NCBI GenBank assembly: GCA_035548375.1
Contig: DASZTG010000054.1
Coordinates: 1-64,000, forward strand
Source of the DNA: JACQAP01 sp035548375
GTDB lineage: Bacteria; Pseudomonadota; Gammaproteobacteria; Burkholderiales; JACQAP01
Reading direction: 5' to 3'
DNA length: 64,000 bases
Position numbers and translations under genes: made by a program. Shown in pieces: positions 54,370 through 63,999 of the stretch; the first letter of the stretch is position 1; the number at the start of each line of letters is the position of its first letter. Under the pieces are notes generated by a model. It saw only the letters and a list, made by a program, of their open reading frames with translations, was not told where the DNA came from and ran no database searches.

Positions 54370-55698
54370 CTAGCCCTTTTTCTCGGGTGCTGCCGGCTGT
54401 GTTGCGGGTGCCTTGGGCGCTTCGGGCTTGCCGGCTTCCGGCTTCGGTGCCGCTCCCGCGTCGGCTTTTGCCGCTTCCGGCTTGGCCGCCTCCTGCACCA
54501 CGCGCACCGTCGCGCCGGAGGCCAGCGAGTCGGACGGGTTCACGATGATCGTGTCGCTCGCGGTGATCCCCGACAGGACCTCGACCGCGTTTCCATAGTC
54601 ACGGCCGATCTTGATCGGCGTGAGGATCGCCTTGTCTCCCTGCAGCACGGCCACCATCACGCCTTCCGGCCGGAACAGCAGGGTGTTGACCGGCAGCACC
54701 AGCGCCGGGCGCGCTGCCTGCGTCTTCAGGTGAACCACGACGTACGATCCCGGCAGCAGCGCGCCGTCGGGATTGTCGACGTCGATTTCGACGAGCAGCG
54801 TGCGCGAACTCGCGTCGATCGCCTGCGTGCTGCGCGCGACCGTTCCCTTGAACTTGCGATCGGGATATTCGCCGAGCGTGAGGTCGGCCTCCATGCCTTC
54901 CGTGACGTCCCGCGAGAAGGATTGCGGCACGTTCACGAACACTCGCATCCTCTTGGTGGCAGCCAGGCGATAGAGCTCCTTGGTCGGCCCGCTACCCGCA
55001 TCGATCAGCGTGCCGATGTCGGTGTTGCGGGCGGTGATGATGCCGTCGAACGGGGCGTAGAGCTTCTTGAACGATTGCAGCTTCTCGAGCCGGTTCACGT
55101 TGTAGCGCGCCGCGTCGTATACCGCTTTCTTCGCGGCGAGGTCGCTGCGCTTTTCATCCGCTTCCTGGCGCGAGACCGAATCGGTCTTCAGCAGCGCTTC
55201 CCAGCGCTTGCTGGTGGATTCCGCGAACTTGTAGTTGGCTTCGGCAGTCGCCGTATCGGCACGCGCCTGCGCGAGCTGGTCGTCGATTTCCGGCGTGTCG
55301 ATTTCCGCCAGCAACTCGCCTGCCTTCACGCGCTTGCCGATGTCCGCATACCAGCGCTTGAGGTAGCCGCTGGTGCGCGCGTAGATCGGCGTGTACGAGA
55401 AGGCCTGCATGTTGCCCGGCAGCACCAGCTCCTGCGCGGGGCTGGCATTCTTCGCCTTGATCACCGCAACGGACTGGATGGCCAGCTCCTGCGTTTCCTT
55501 CTTCAGCGATGCCTTGGCTTCGATGCGCGGATACATGCCGACGGCGAACGCGCCGGCAACCACGGCCAGGATGACGACGACCAGGATCCATCGCAGGCCG
55601 AAGCCGCGCCGGCGCGGGCGCGGGTTCTCGCGAAAATGCGCCGCCGCGAGCTGCGCGTCCGTCAATTCGCTTTTGTACTCGGGTTCCTGCGTAGTCAT
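54370..55698 (-). CDS. RND efflux periplasmic adaptor (MFP)
   Basis: 442-residue membrane fusion protein. One N-terminal membrane anchor (WILVVVILAVVAGAFAVG) follows 35 charged residues; then the lipoyl/hairpin/beta-barrel order (ELLAEIDTPEIDDQLAQA; FDGIITARNTDIGT). The C-terminal 40 residues are Ala/Pro/Lys-rich and repeat KPEA, an unusual extension. GAGAGG precedes the ATG. It bridges the permease and the outer-membrane channel. Confidence 0.92.
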   Translation of the reverse strand: MTTQEPEYKSELTDAQLAAAHFRENPRPRRRGFGLRWILVVVILAVVAGAFAVGMYPRIEAKASLKKETQELAIQSVAVIKAKNASPAQELVLPGNMQAFSYTPIYARTSGYLKRWYADIGKRVKAGELLAEIDTPEIDDQLAQARADTATAEANYKFAESTSKRWEALLKTDSVSRQEADEKRSDLAAKKAVYDAARYNVNRLEKLQSFKKLYAPFDGIITARNTDIGTLIDAGSGPTKELYRLAATKRMRVFVNVPQSFSRDVTEGMEADLTLGEYPDRKFKGTVARSTQAIDASSRTLLVEIDVDNPDGALLPGSYVVVHLKTQAARPALVLPVNTLLFRPEGVMVAVLQGDKAILTPIKIGRDYGNAVEVLSGITASDTIIVNPSDSLASGATVRVVQEAAKPEAAKADAGAAPKPEAGKPEAPKAPATQPAAPEKKG

Positions 55699-55717
55699 CT
55701 TCAGCCTCTCGGACCGG

Positions 55718-58700
55718 TTATGCGTGTTGCGGGCGCGTCGTCGGAGCGGGCTCCGGGCGCCGCCGCGCAATGAAGCCGTGGATGAATGCGAACACCACGG
55801 GTACGAAGAAAAGGGTGGCGACCGTCGCCAGCAGAAGGCCGCCGATCACCGCGCGGCCGAGCGGCGCATTCTGCTCGCCGCCTTCGCCCAGGCCCAGCGA
55901 CATGGGCACCATGCCGATGACCATTGCCAGCGCCGTCATCAGCACCGGCCGGAAGCGGCTGAAGCCCGCCTGCAGCGCGGCCTTGATCGCGTCGTCGCCG
56001 GCCCGCAGGCGCTCGCGCGCGAAGCTCACCACCAGGATACTGTTGGCGGTCGCGATACCCATCGCCATGATCGCGCCGGTAAGCGCAGGCACGCTGATCG
56101 TGGTGTGCGTCGCAAACAGCATCCACAGGATGCCGGCGAGCGCGGCCGGGAGCGCGGTGATGATGATGAAGGGATCGAGCCAGGACTGGAAGTTCACGAC
56201 CATCAGCAGGTAGATCAGCACGACGGCGAAGATCAGGCCGTAGAGCAGGCCCTGGAACGAAGACTGCATGGTCTCGATCTGGCCGCGCACGATCAGGCGA
56301 GATCCCTTCGGCAAATCCTTCATGCTGGCGTCGACGATCTGGTTTACCTCGTCGGCGACGCCGCCGAGGTCGCGCCCCTGCACTGAGCCGAACACGTCTA
56401 TGACCGGCTGCACGTTCCAGTGGCTGGCCACGGCCGATTCCGCACCGCGCGAGACCACCGCGAAATCGCCGAGGATGCTGGAGTTGCTCGAGTTCGGTCC
56501 GGTGATCGGAATGTTCGCCAGTGCTTCGAGCGAGTCGATCTTGTACTGCGGCGTCTGCGTGATGATGTTGTAGGAGACGCCATTCTTCGGGTTGAGCCAG
56601 AACGTCGGGCTGGTCTGGAAGCTGCCGGACAGCGCAATCAGCAGGTTGGTCGCCACGTCCTTCTGCGTGAAGCCCGCCTGCTGGGCGCGCGTGCGATCGA
56701 CGTTGACGTCGAGCTTGGGCTGGTCCGCGGGCTGCTGCACGCGCAAGTCGGCGATGCCGTCGACGCGCTTGAGCTTCTCGTACACGTCGGTAGCGAACTT
56801 GCGGTTCGCGGCAACGTTGCGCCCGATGACCTGGATGTCGATCGGCGCGGGCAGGCCGAAGTTCAGGATCTGGCTGACGATGTCCGCCGGCAGGAAGTAG
56901 AAGGTCATGCCGGGGAACTTCTGCGTGAGCTGCTGGCGCATCTGGCGCATGTACTTCTCGGTGGGCGCGTGGCCGTGCTTCAGCGAGATCTGGATGTCTG
57001 CGTCGGCCGGCCCCAGCGTGCCGGACATGTTGTACGACATGTTCGTGCCCGACAGCGGCAGCCCGATGTTGTCGATGATGGTCTCGAGCTCGCCTTCCGG
57101 AACGATGCGGCGGATTTCCTGTTCCACGAGGTCGCACAGGCGCGCGGTTTCCTCGATGCGGGTGCCGGTCTTCGCGCGCACGTGCAACTTGATCTGGCCC
57201 GCGTCCACGGTCGGGAAGAAATCGCGGCCGACGAAGGGCAGCAGGATGGCCGAAAGCGCGCCTATGCCCATGAACGCCACCATGAAGAACTTGCGATGGT
57301 GCAGGCAGCTGTCGAGCAGGCCGGCGTAGCCCGCGCGCACTTCCTCGAACTTGCCTTCGAACCAGCGGTGGAATCGCGTGAACGGGTTGCGGCTGGGCTT
57401 AGGGTGGCCGTGCTCGTCCAGGATGCCGGCCTTGAGCAGGTATTTCGCCAGGGTCGGCACCAGGGTCCGAGAAAAGAAATACGAGGCCAGCATCGCGAAC
57501 ACCACGGCTTCCGCGAGCGGCACGAACAAATAGCGCGCCACGCCGGTGAGCAGGAACATCGGCACGAATACGATGCAGATCGCCAGCGTGGAGACGAAGG
57601 TCGGGATGGCGATCTGCTGCGCGCCGTCGAGGATGGCCTCGTCGAGCGGCTTGCCCATTTCCAGGTGCTGGCTGATGTTCTCGATCGCGACCGTGGCGTC
57701 GTCGACCAGGATACCCACGGCGAGCGCCAGGCCGCCCAAGGTCATGATGTTGATGGTCTCGTTCAGCGCGTACAGGCAGATCATCGAGGTCAAGATGGCC
57801 AGCGGGATGGTCACCGCGATGATGAGCGTGCTGCGCCAGCTGCCGAGGAACAACAGGATCATCAGCGCCGTCAGGCAGCCGGCCAGGATGGCCTCGTGGA
57901 TCACGCCGTCGACCGCGGCGCGCACGAAGATCGACTGGTCGGTCGCGACCTTGATCGACAGCTCGGGCGGCAGTCCGGCGGCCATCTTCGGGATTTCCGC
58001 CTTCACGCGGTCGACGATGTCGAGCGTGGAGGCCGTGCCGTACTTGAGGATGTTCACGAGCACGGCGCGCTGCCCGTCATGGCGCACGATGTTGGTCTGC
58101 GGCTGGAAGCCGTCGTGGACCTGGGCCACATCGTGGATATATATGGTGCCGTTCTCGTTGGTCTTGATCGGCAGGTCGTTCAGCTCCTGGATGCTCTTGG
58201 GGCTGCCGTTCATGGCGATGTCGTACTCGAACTCGCCGATCTTGGCCGTGCCGGTCGGCAGGATCAGGTTCTGGGCGTTGACTGCGTTGACCACGTCCAG
58301 GGGCGAGAGCCCCTTTGCCTGCAGCGCGCGCGGATCGATGTCGACCATGACGGAACGGAACTTGCCGCCATACGGGTACGGCATGACCGCGCCCTGGACG
58401 GTCGCGAGCTGCGTGCGCATGAAGCTGTTGGCCAGGTCGAACATCTCGTGCTCGGCGAGCGTCTTGCTGGTGAGGGACAACTGCAGGATGGGCACCGTCG
58501 AGGCGTTGTACTGCAGGATCAGCGGCGGTACGGTTCCAAGGGGATAGCCGCCGATCACCGTCTGCGAGATGGCGACGATCTGTGCCAGCGACGCCGGAAT
58601 GTTTGCCGTCGGGTGGAAATACGTCTTGATGACGCCGATGCCGTTGTATGTTTGCGACTCGATGCGGGCGATGTCGTTCACGGTCGCCGACATCGCCCGC

Positions 58701-58903
58701 TCGAAGTTCGACACGATGCGGCCTTCCATTTCCTCGGTCGACAGGCCGGTGTAGCGCCAGATCGCGCTGACCACCGGGATGTTGATGCCCGGGAAGATGT
58801 CGGTCGGCATGCGCATGATCGACAGCGGTCCGACGATCAGGATGAGCAGCCCCAGCACGACAAACGTATAGGGGCGGCGAAGGGCTAGCTGGACGATCCA
58901 CAT
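55718..58903 (-). CDS. RND efflux transporter permease
   Basis: 1061-residue inner-membrane RND pump, normal size, with two six-segment membrane halves and two large periplasmic loops. The proton-relay acidic pair is in GILVDDATVAIENI (TM4). The N-terminus RRPYTFVVLGLLILIVGP and PTDIFPGINIPVV are typical of the HAE1 group. It is first in the operon, 19 bases before the adaptor. Substrates are probably amphiphilic compounds; no regulator gene is adjacent. Confidence 0.94.
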   Translation of the reverse strand: MWIVQLALRRPYTFVVLGLLILIVGPLSIMRMPTDIFPGINIPVVSAIWRYTGLSTEEMEGRIVSNFERAMSATVNDIARIESQTYNGIGVIKTYFHPTANIPASLAQIVAISQTVIGGYPLGTVPPLILQYNASTVPILQLSLTSKTLAEHEMFDLANSFMRTQLATVQGAVMPYPYGGKFRSVMVDIDPRALQAKGLSPLDVVNAVNAQNLILPTGTAKIGEFEYDIAMNGSPKSIQELNDLPIKTNENGTIYIHDVAQVHDGFQPQTNIVRHDGQRAVLVNILKYGTASTLDIVDRVKAEIPKMAAGLPPELSIKVATDQSIFVRAAVDGVIHEAILAGCLTALMILLFLGSWRSTLIIAVTIPLAILTSMICLYALNETINIMTLGGLALAVGILVDDATVAIENISQHLEMGKPLDEAILDGAQQIAIPTFVSTLAICIVFVPMFLLTGVARYLFVPLAEAVVFAMLASYFFSRTLVPTLAKYLLKAGILDEHGHPKPSRNPFTRFHRWFEGKFEEVRAGYAGLLDSCLHHRKFFMVAFMGIGALSAILLPFVGRDFFPTVDAGQIKLHVRAKTGTRIEETARLCDLVEQEIRRIVPEGELETIIDNIGLPLSGTNMSYNMSGTLGPADADIQISLKHGHAPTEKYMRQMRQQLTQKFPGMTFYFLPADIVSQILNFGLPAPIDIQVIGRNVAANRKFATDVYEKLKRVDGIADLRVQQPADQPKLDVNVDRTRAQQAGFTQKDVATNLLIALSGSFQTSPTFWLNPKNGVSYNIITQTPQYKIDSLEALANIPITGPNSSNSSILGDFAVVSRGAESAVASHWNVQPVIDVFGSVQGRDLGGVADEVNQIVDASMKDLPKGSRLIVRGQIETMQSSFQGLLYGLIFAVVLIYLLMVVNFQSWLDPFIIITALPAALAGILWMLFATHTTISVPALTGAIMAMGIATANSILVVSFARERLRAGDDAIKAALQAGFSRFRPVLMTALAMVIGMVPMSLGLGEGGEQNAPLGRAVIGGLLLATVATLFFVPVVFAFIHGFIARRRPEPAPTTRPQHA

Positions 58904-59265
58904 GGCAGGGTATCTGGGATGAAGTCTGGATAATCAGCGCGATAGCGGCAGCCGTCCCGGCCTGCCCGCACGTGAACCGCATGCAGTCGCCCTGCCCTGC
59001 GCCGCAGGGTGGGGACAACGAGCGTCGATGTGTCGCGGTTCATCTTTCAAAACGACGGGCCGCAATCCGGGATTGCGAAGGGCGGCATCATAGCAGAGGC
59101 GCCTTCGCCCAAATTTCCATTCCGGGAGGATGCGCGGCTGGGATTGGTATTCGGCATGGTCCGGTCGACCGGAACTAGTTGTAAGAATCTTGGTTCAAAG
59201 CCGCGTATAACGCGCCGGCGGACGGTACGATTACGCCGTTACAAATTAATTTTGGAAGCGAACGC
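58904..59265. other. Divergent intergenic region
   Basis: About 360 bases between the RND operon (minus) and a small envelope gene (plus). Open frames here are short and basic with no family features. The promoters of both units must lie here, but no good pair was identified. Confidence 0.5.
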
Positions 59266-59751
59266 ATGCTGAACAGATTCGTCGGACTCCTCCTACTGCT
59301 GGTCGCGGGCTCGGCAACGGCGGAGGACACCGGGGCGCCCGATGGACGCCTTACACTTGTGTTCGGACCCTACGTTTTCCACTACAACAACGATTCCTCG
59401 CACAACGACCTGCCCTGGCTGACCGGGCTGGAATGGGGGCCCAAGGACTGGTGGGTGGACGTGGGTGCGGTGTATTTCCGCAATTCGTTCTACCAGGACA
59501 GTGTCTATGCGTACGTCGGCAAGCGCTGGTTCTGGAAGAAGAAGGACGACGGCGTCTACGTGAAGCTGACCGGCGGTCCGCTCTGGGGATATCGCGGGGA
59601 ATTCGAAGACAAGGTTCCCTTCAACCACAACGGCCTGGGCTGGGCCATCATTCCGGGCCTCGGCTACCAGTACAAGGCGGTGGACGCTCAGCTGGTATTC
59701 CTGGGCGGCGCGGCGCTGATGGTGACTTTCGGCTACGACTTCTGGAAGTGA
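59266..59751 (+). CDS. Exported small beta-barrel-like protein
   Basis: 161 residues, with a signal peptide (LNRFVGLLLLLVAGSATA) and a mature part of alternating aromatic beta strands (GPYVFHYNND; WVDVGAVYFRNSFYQDSVYAYVGKRWFW) ending in Phe-Trp-Lys near the C-terminus, as in small outer-membrane barrels. It resembles uncharacterised PagP-sized proteins, but the PagP active-site pattern was not found. Function unknown. Confidence 0.7.
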   Translation: MLNRFVGLLLLLVAGSATAEDTGAPDGRLTLVFGPYVFHYNNDSSHNDLPWLTGLEWGPKDWWVDVGAVYFRNSFYQDSVYAYVGKRWFWKKKDDGVYVKLTGGPLWGYRGEFEDKVPFNHNGLGWAIIPGLGYQYKAVDAQLVFLGGAALMVTFGYDFWK

Positions 59752-59817
59752 CCGGCGCCCCTGCGCGTCGCGTTTCAGGTTGAACAGCGGCGTGGATTTC
59801 GGTTAGGGTTCGGGTCC

Positions 59818-60348
59818 ATGCGGCGGTTCTCGATTCCCCAGCTTTTCGTTCTCGCCATCGGCTTCGGCCTGATCCTTTCCGGCCTGTTCTTCAACCAGAT
59901 CCTTCGCAGCTGGGAGAACTACCGCTATCCGAACGCCGTTTACTGGCAGGGTTTGCGGCTCGTTCCCGATCACGGACAGAAAATCTCCGCGCCGGACAAG
60001 GACATGGTCGTGGTCAAGATCGCCAAAGGCCCCGCCGCACGGCTGACCTTGTACTTGCGCCCGGATGACGGGCTCACGCCGATGAAAATGGTCCGCGCCC
60101 TTTGCGCGCGCGATCCCTGCAGCAGGACCACCGCGAATTCCGGGAATGGTGATCGCGCGGCCGCGAACTACCGGATTGGCGGGGAAGCTATGCAAATCCT
60201 GCTGATTCGGCCGACCGGGGCGAACGTCTGGATCGAATTCAACGGACCGCCCGATGCCTTGCCGCATTTCGACAACCTGATCGATTCCGTCACGACGCAA
60301 CTCGCATTGCGAAATGCGTCGGAGCAGGCGGTTACCTCGAAAAACTGA
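59818..60348 (+). CDS. Membrane-anchored hypothetical protein
   Basis: 176 residues. One N-terminal membrane segment (LFVLAIGFGLILSGLFF) is followed by a soluble domain with a strand pattern and a Cys pair (ALCARDPC). No family is recognised. It lies 66 bases after the beta-barrel-like gene and may share its transcript. A hairpin follows the stop codon. Confidence 0.65.
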   Translation: MRRFSIPQLFVLAIGFGLILSGLFFNQILRSWENYRYPNAVYWQGLRLVPDHGQKISAPDKDMVVVKIAKGPAARLTLYLRPDDGLTPMKMVRALCARDPCSRTTANSGNGDRAAANYRIGGEAMQILLIRPTGANVWIEFNGPPDALPHFDNLIDSVTTQLALRNASEQAVTSKN

Positions 60349-60370
60349 CGGGCGCCCCGAGGGCGCCCGT
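60348..60370. terminator. Shared terminator hairpin between convergent genes
   Basis: Perfect 10-base stem ACGGGCGCCC/GGGCGCCCGT around CGA. On the minus strand a T-run (CAGTTTTTCG) follows, so it ends the diiron-protein transcript; on the plus strand the tail is only GCGGTTTCC. Confidence 0.75.
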
Positions 60371-60402
60371 GCGGTTTCCACTCACCTGCTATTGCGTCCG
60401 GC

Positions 60403-61263
60403 CTAGGCCACGGCGCGCATCTGGCGGCCGCGACGGTCACCGAACCGGCGATCCGGGAAAGCCAGCAGCAACTGCGCCTGGCGCCGGTCGCTCGCCTTGA
60501 CGTTGCCCGAGCGCTGGTCATCCTGCGGAATCGTCGCGTCGTTGGCGACCGAGTAAGCCTTGTAACCGGTCGTCAGCGCGTTGTTCAGCAACTGGATGCT
60601 GCGCTTGGCGGCCAGCATGACCTTGGTCTGCATGCGTTCCGTGGTGGCATAGCGCTTGACGATGTCCATCGCGATCTTCGGGTGCTCGTCGTCATAGTGG
60701 GCGTGCTCGCGGAACCACTTGTAGGTCTTCGGGCCCATGTTGACGCCAGGGTGGTCCCTGTATGCCTCGAAACCGGCGACGACCTTGCGCGCGATGTCGC
60801 CCGCCATGCCCTCGATCGCGAAGCTGGTGGCACCCACCGCCTCGGCGAGGGAGCCCTTGGTATTGATGTACCAGAGCCAGTCGGTCAGAGACTGCACGTC
60901 GCGCAGGACCGGCTTGTGGCCTTCGGCGGTATCGAGCATTTCCTGGCGGGTCAGGCCGAAACCCATGCCCATCCAGATCCAATGCTCGGCATGCGCTTTC
61001 TCGACGCGGATGTTGTCGATCAGGAAGGAGCGGGAGTAATCGTCCTCGACCTTGATCAGGCCCTCGGCCAGGAATTTCGGGAACGCGTGGATGAACGGGT
61101 AGGTCTGCAGGATCCAGCCGCGCATTTCGGCGACGGTCAGGCGGGTGTTGGCAACGCCTTCGCACCATTCCCCGTTCAGCAGTTCGTCTCCGTAGGGCTT
61201 CAGGTAGCCATTCAGCGAATCAACCCAGTGCGGTGCGGCTACTGCTTCGTTCATCGATCCCAT
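60403..61263 (-). CDS. Haem-oxygenase-fold diiron protein (TenA/PqqC-like)
   Basis: 286-residue protein of the HDO/TenA-like group. Likely metal ligands: Glu88, His91/His94 (VEKAHAEHW), Glu151 (AIEGMAG), then His187/His189, Asp192 and His194 (HAHYDDEHP), the pattern of iron-containing redox enzymes such as CADD-like 4-aminobenzoate synthases. A basic tail (about 255-286, DRRFGDRRGR) is additional. GGAGAA precedes the ATG, and a promoter lies 46 bases upstream. Confidence 0.85.
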   Translation of the reverse strand: MGSMNEAVAAPHWVDSLNGYLKPYGDELLNGEWCEGVANTRLTVAEMRGWILQTYPFIHAFPKFLAEGLIKVEDDYSRSFLIDNIRVEKAHAEHWIWMGMGFGLTRQEMLDTAEGHKPVLRDVQSLTDWLWYINTKGSLAEAVGATSFAIEGMAGDIARKVVAGFEAYRDHPGVNMGPKTYKWFREHAHYDDEHPKIAMDIVKRYATTERMQTKVMLAAKRSIQLLNNALTTGYKAYSVANDATIPQDDQRSGNVKASDRRQAQLLLAFPDRRFGDRRGRQMRAVA

Positions 61264-61308
61264 TTTGATTCTCCTTGAGCGTTGGAAGTTGAAAACTCGG
61301 AAACCCGT

Positions 61309-61337
61309 GTTACAAGAATCTGTCCGGTGCGTGACAA
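61309..61337 (-). promoter_or_regulatory. Candidate sigma70 promoter of the diiron-protein gene
   Basis: On the minus strand TTGTCA (61337-61332) and TGTAAC (61314-61309) are 17 bases apart, matching 5/6 and 4/6 of the consensus. The start of the coding region is 46 bases downstream. Confidence 0.5.
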
Positions 61338-61471
61338 CCTTTGCGTCCCGGCCGGCTGGCTATGCGTTTGCCATTCAGGCCTTTGTCTTGCAACAATTCG
61401 TTGCGCGATTCACGATGGATGCATGGTACGTAGCGGGGTACGGCATCGACATCGGAGAATTGCGAAGGGCC

Positions 61472-61519
61472 CATCGGGGGTTCCCCGATGAGGTGGCAGG
61501 CGGCGGCAATGCCGCCTGC
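61472..61519. repeat. Two tandem perfect hairpins
   Basis: CATCGGGG-GTT-CCCCGATG at 61472-61490 and GCAGGCGGC-GGCAAT-GCCGCCTGC at 61496-61519, 5 bases apart, in the gap after the GGDEF/EAL gene. Neither is followed by a T-run. They could be a factor-dependent end or 3' mRNA protection. Confidence 0.6.
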
Positions 61520-61560
61520 ATGCGCACTGCGGACGCAATGCAGAGAGGGAGGCTAGGCTT

Positions 61561-63999
61561 TCAACCGGCCGCGGCCATGCGCAGGCGCGGCCCGAACGGG
61601 CGGGGCTTGGCGACGCCGTAGCCCTGCGCGAAGTCGACGCCGATCTCGCGCAGCATGCGCACTACGCGCTCGCCGTCCACGAACTCGGCGATGGTCTGCT
61701 TGCCCATCACGTGGCCGACGCTGTTGATCGCCTCGACCATCGCGCGATCGATCGGATCGTCCGCCATGTCCTTGACGAACCCGCCGTCGATCTTCAGGAA
61801 ATCCACCGGCAGGTGCTTGAGATAGGCGAACGAGGACATGCCGGCGCCGAAATCGTCCAGCGAGAACAGGCAGCCCAGGGACTTGAGCTGGTTGATGAAG
61901 TGCGTGGCCTTGTCCAGCTTAGCGATCGCGGCGGTCTCCGTGATCTCGAAGCAGATGCCTTGCGGCGCCACCTTGAAGTGGGCCAATTGCTCGCGCACGT
62001 AATCGAGGAAGCGCTCGTCGCCGATCGAGGCGCCGGACAGGTTGATGGCGTAGACGGCCGGCCCGGTCTCCTGCTCCGCCTGCTGGCGCGCGATGATCGC
62101 GAACGCGTTTCTCACCACCCAGCGATCGATCGAGGGCATCAGGTTGTAGCGCTCCGCCGCAGGGATGAAGGCCATCGGCGGGACCAGCTCGCCCTTCTCG
62201 TCGAGCATGCGTATCAGGATTTCGCAGTGGTCGTGGAGCTTGTGCGCGGGGTCGAGGCCGGCGATGTCCTGCGAGTAGAGCACGAACCGGTCTTCCTCGA
62301 GCGCCTTCTGCAGGCGCCCGATCCATTCCATTTCCCCCTGGCGGATCGACAGCTCGCTGTCCTCGGCGTGGTAGAGCTGCACGCGATTGCGTCCATTCTC
62401 CTTGGCGAGGTAGCAGGCGGTGTCCGCCGCGCTGAGGACGTCCGCAAGCGTGAACAGCCCGTGCTCGATGTTCACGAGCCCGATGCTGACGCTGACGTTG
62501 AACGAGCGCGACTCCCAGGCGAAATGGCATTCCGCCACGGTCTGGCGAAGTTCCTCCGCGATGCGCTGCGAGTTTTCCGGCGCGCAGTTCTCGAGCAGCA
62601 CGCCGAACTCGTCGCCGCCCAGGCGTCCCAGCGTGTCGCCTTCGCGCAGGCGCCGCTGCAGCACGGAGCTGACCTGGCGCAGGAGCTGGTCGCCCGCGGC
62701 GTGCCCGCAGGTGTCGTTGACGATCTTGAACTGGTCGAGGTCGAGGTACATTACGCCGTGGTGCCGGCCCAGCTGCGCGGCGCTTTTCAGCGCAAGGCCG
62801 AGCCTGCGCTCGAATTCGCTGCGGTTGATGAGGCCCGTCAGCGAATCGTGGCTGGCCTGGTAGGAGAGCTTGGCCACGTACTGACGTTCGCGGCTGACGT
62901 CGTGGAGCACCAGCACCACGCCGGAAATCTCCCCGGTGCGCGCCCGGATCGGCGCCGCGGATTGCATGATGGGGATCTCGGTACCGTCGTTGCGCACGAG
63001 CAGCATGGTCGAGGCCGCCTCGATGGCGCGTTCCTCGCGCAATACCATCTCGATCGGGTTCGGCGCGACCTTGCGGTTGGCCTCATCGACCATGCGCAGG
63101 ATCGCCTGCATCGGCAGTCCCTTGGCGTTCGCCGTGGTCCAGCCGGTGAGCTGTTCTGCGACGGGATTCAGGTACTCGACCCAGCCGTCGGTGTCGGTCG
63201 TGATGACGCCGTCGGCGATGGAGGCGAGCGTGACGAGCGCCCGCTCTTTCTCCACGAACAAGTCCATCGCCGCCTGGCGGCGGTCGGTCATGTCGGTGAT
63301 CGAGCCCGACATGCGCACGGCCCGCCCGATGGAATCGCGCACGGATTGCCCGCGGGCGCGGAACCAGCGGTATTCGCCGGATTTGGTCTCGTAGCGCACT
63401 TCCACGTCGAAGATCGCGCCGTTCTTCAGGTGGCTGATCAGGGCCGCTTCCAGGGCCGCGCGGTCGTCCGGATGCACCCTCGCCTTGAGCTTTTCCAGCG
63501 TGTTGCCCAATTCCAGCTCGTCGAAGCCCAGCAATTGTTCGAAACGCGGCGAAAAGTAGGCCGCGTCGCTCACGGTATTCCAGTCCCACAGGCCGTCGTT
63601 GCTTCCCGCGACGGCGAGGTCGAAACGCTCCTGGCTCAGCTTGAGGGCCTTCTCCGCCCTTTCCCGGTGTCGCAGCATGCGGCGCGAAAGCAGGATGCCG
63701 ATGGGAACGAGGATCACCGCCGCGGCAAGGTTGGCGACCAGCAGCAGGTCTTTCGTTTTCCTCGTCGCATCACCCAGCGTCCGCGTGAACCGGTCCGTCA
63801 AGGGCGTCAGGCGCGTGTCGATTTCGAGCAGGCGCTCGCGGTACGCACGCATCATGGCAGGCGTATATCGCCCGGTCGAAATGTTCTCGTGCAGCTCTTC
63901 GGCGACGGTGGCGAGCTCGCTGATGTAACCGTCCCCCTCCGTCCACAAGTCGATGACCGCCGCCATGAAATCGATGTGCCGGAAGCGCCGGAACAGCAT
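61561..63999 (-). CDS. PAS-PAS-GGDEF-EAL cyclic-di-GMP signalling protein, 5' end outside window
   Basis: At least 812 residues; the frame begins at the window edge and the first membrane segment expected for this layout is missing, so the true start is probably beyond 64000. One membrane helix (LLLVANLAAAVILVPIGILL) precedes two PAS domains (about 125-255 and 260-395), GGDEF (about 400-565, with an intact GGDEF) and EAL (about 580-800). The EAL motif reads EILIR; other catalytic-site residues (DDFGAG; LKIDGGFV; IAEFVD) are mostly kept. It may make c-di-GMP, break it down, or both. Confidence 0.9.
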   Translation of the reverse strand: MLFRRFRHIDFMAAVIDLWTEGDGYISELATVAEELHENISTGRYTPAMMRAYRERLLEIDTRLTPLTDRFTRTLGDATRKTKDLLLVANLAAAVILVPIGILLSRRMLRHRERAEKALKLSQERFDLAVAGSNDGLWDWNTVSDAAYFSPRFEQLLGFDELELGNTLEKLKARVHPDDRAALEAALISHLKNGAIFDVEVRYETKSGEYRWFRARGQSVRDSIGRAVRMSGSITDMTDRRQAAMDLFVEKERALVTLASIADGVITTDTDGWVEYLNPVAEQLTGWTTANAKGLPMQAILRMVDEANRKVAPNPIEMVLREERAIEAASTMLLVRNDGTEIPIMQSAAPIRARTGEISGVVLVLHDVSRERQYVAKLSYQASHDSLTGLINRSEFERRLGLALKSAAQLGRHHGVMYLDLDQFKIVNDTCGHAAGDQLLRQVSSVLQRRLREGDTLGRLGGDEFGVLLENCAPENSQRIAEELRQTVAECHFAWESRSFNVSVSIGLVNIEHGLFTLADVLSAADTACYLAKENGRNRVQLYHAEDSELSIRQGEMEWIGRLQKALEEDRFVLYSQDIAGLDPAHKLHDHCEILIRMLDEKGELVPPMAFIPAAERYNLMPSIDRWVVRNAFAIIARQQAEQETGPAVYAINLSGASIGDERFLDYVREQLAHFKVAPQGICFEITETAAIAKLDKATHFINQLKSLGCLFSLDDFGAGMSSFAYLKHLPVDFLKIDGGFVKDMADDPIDRAMVEAINSVGHVMGKQTIAEFVDGERVVRMLREIGVDFAQGYGVAKPRPFGPRLRMAAAG

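Noticed and set aside
56420..58888. 822-codon open frame on the plus strand across the RND permease
   Set aside because: It is antisense to the permease, rich in Arg/His/Asp/Gly, has no family features and only reflects high GC; the permease frame is clearly real.
59009..59272. 87-codon plus-strand frame before the beta-barrel-like gene
   Set aside because: It overlaps the next gene's start, has a basic low-complexity C-terminus and no recognisable motif.
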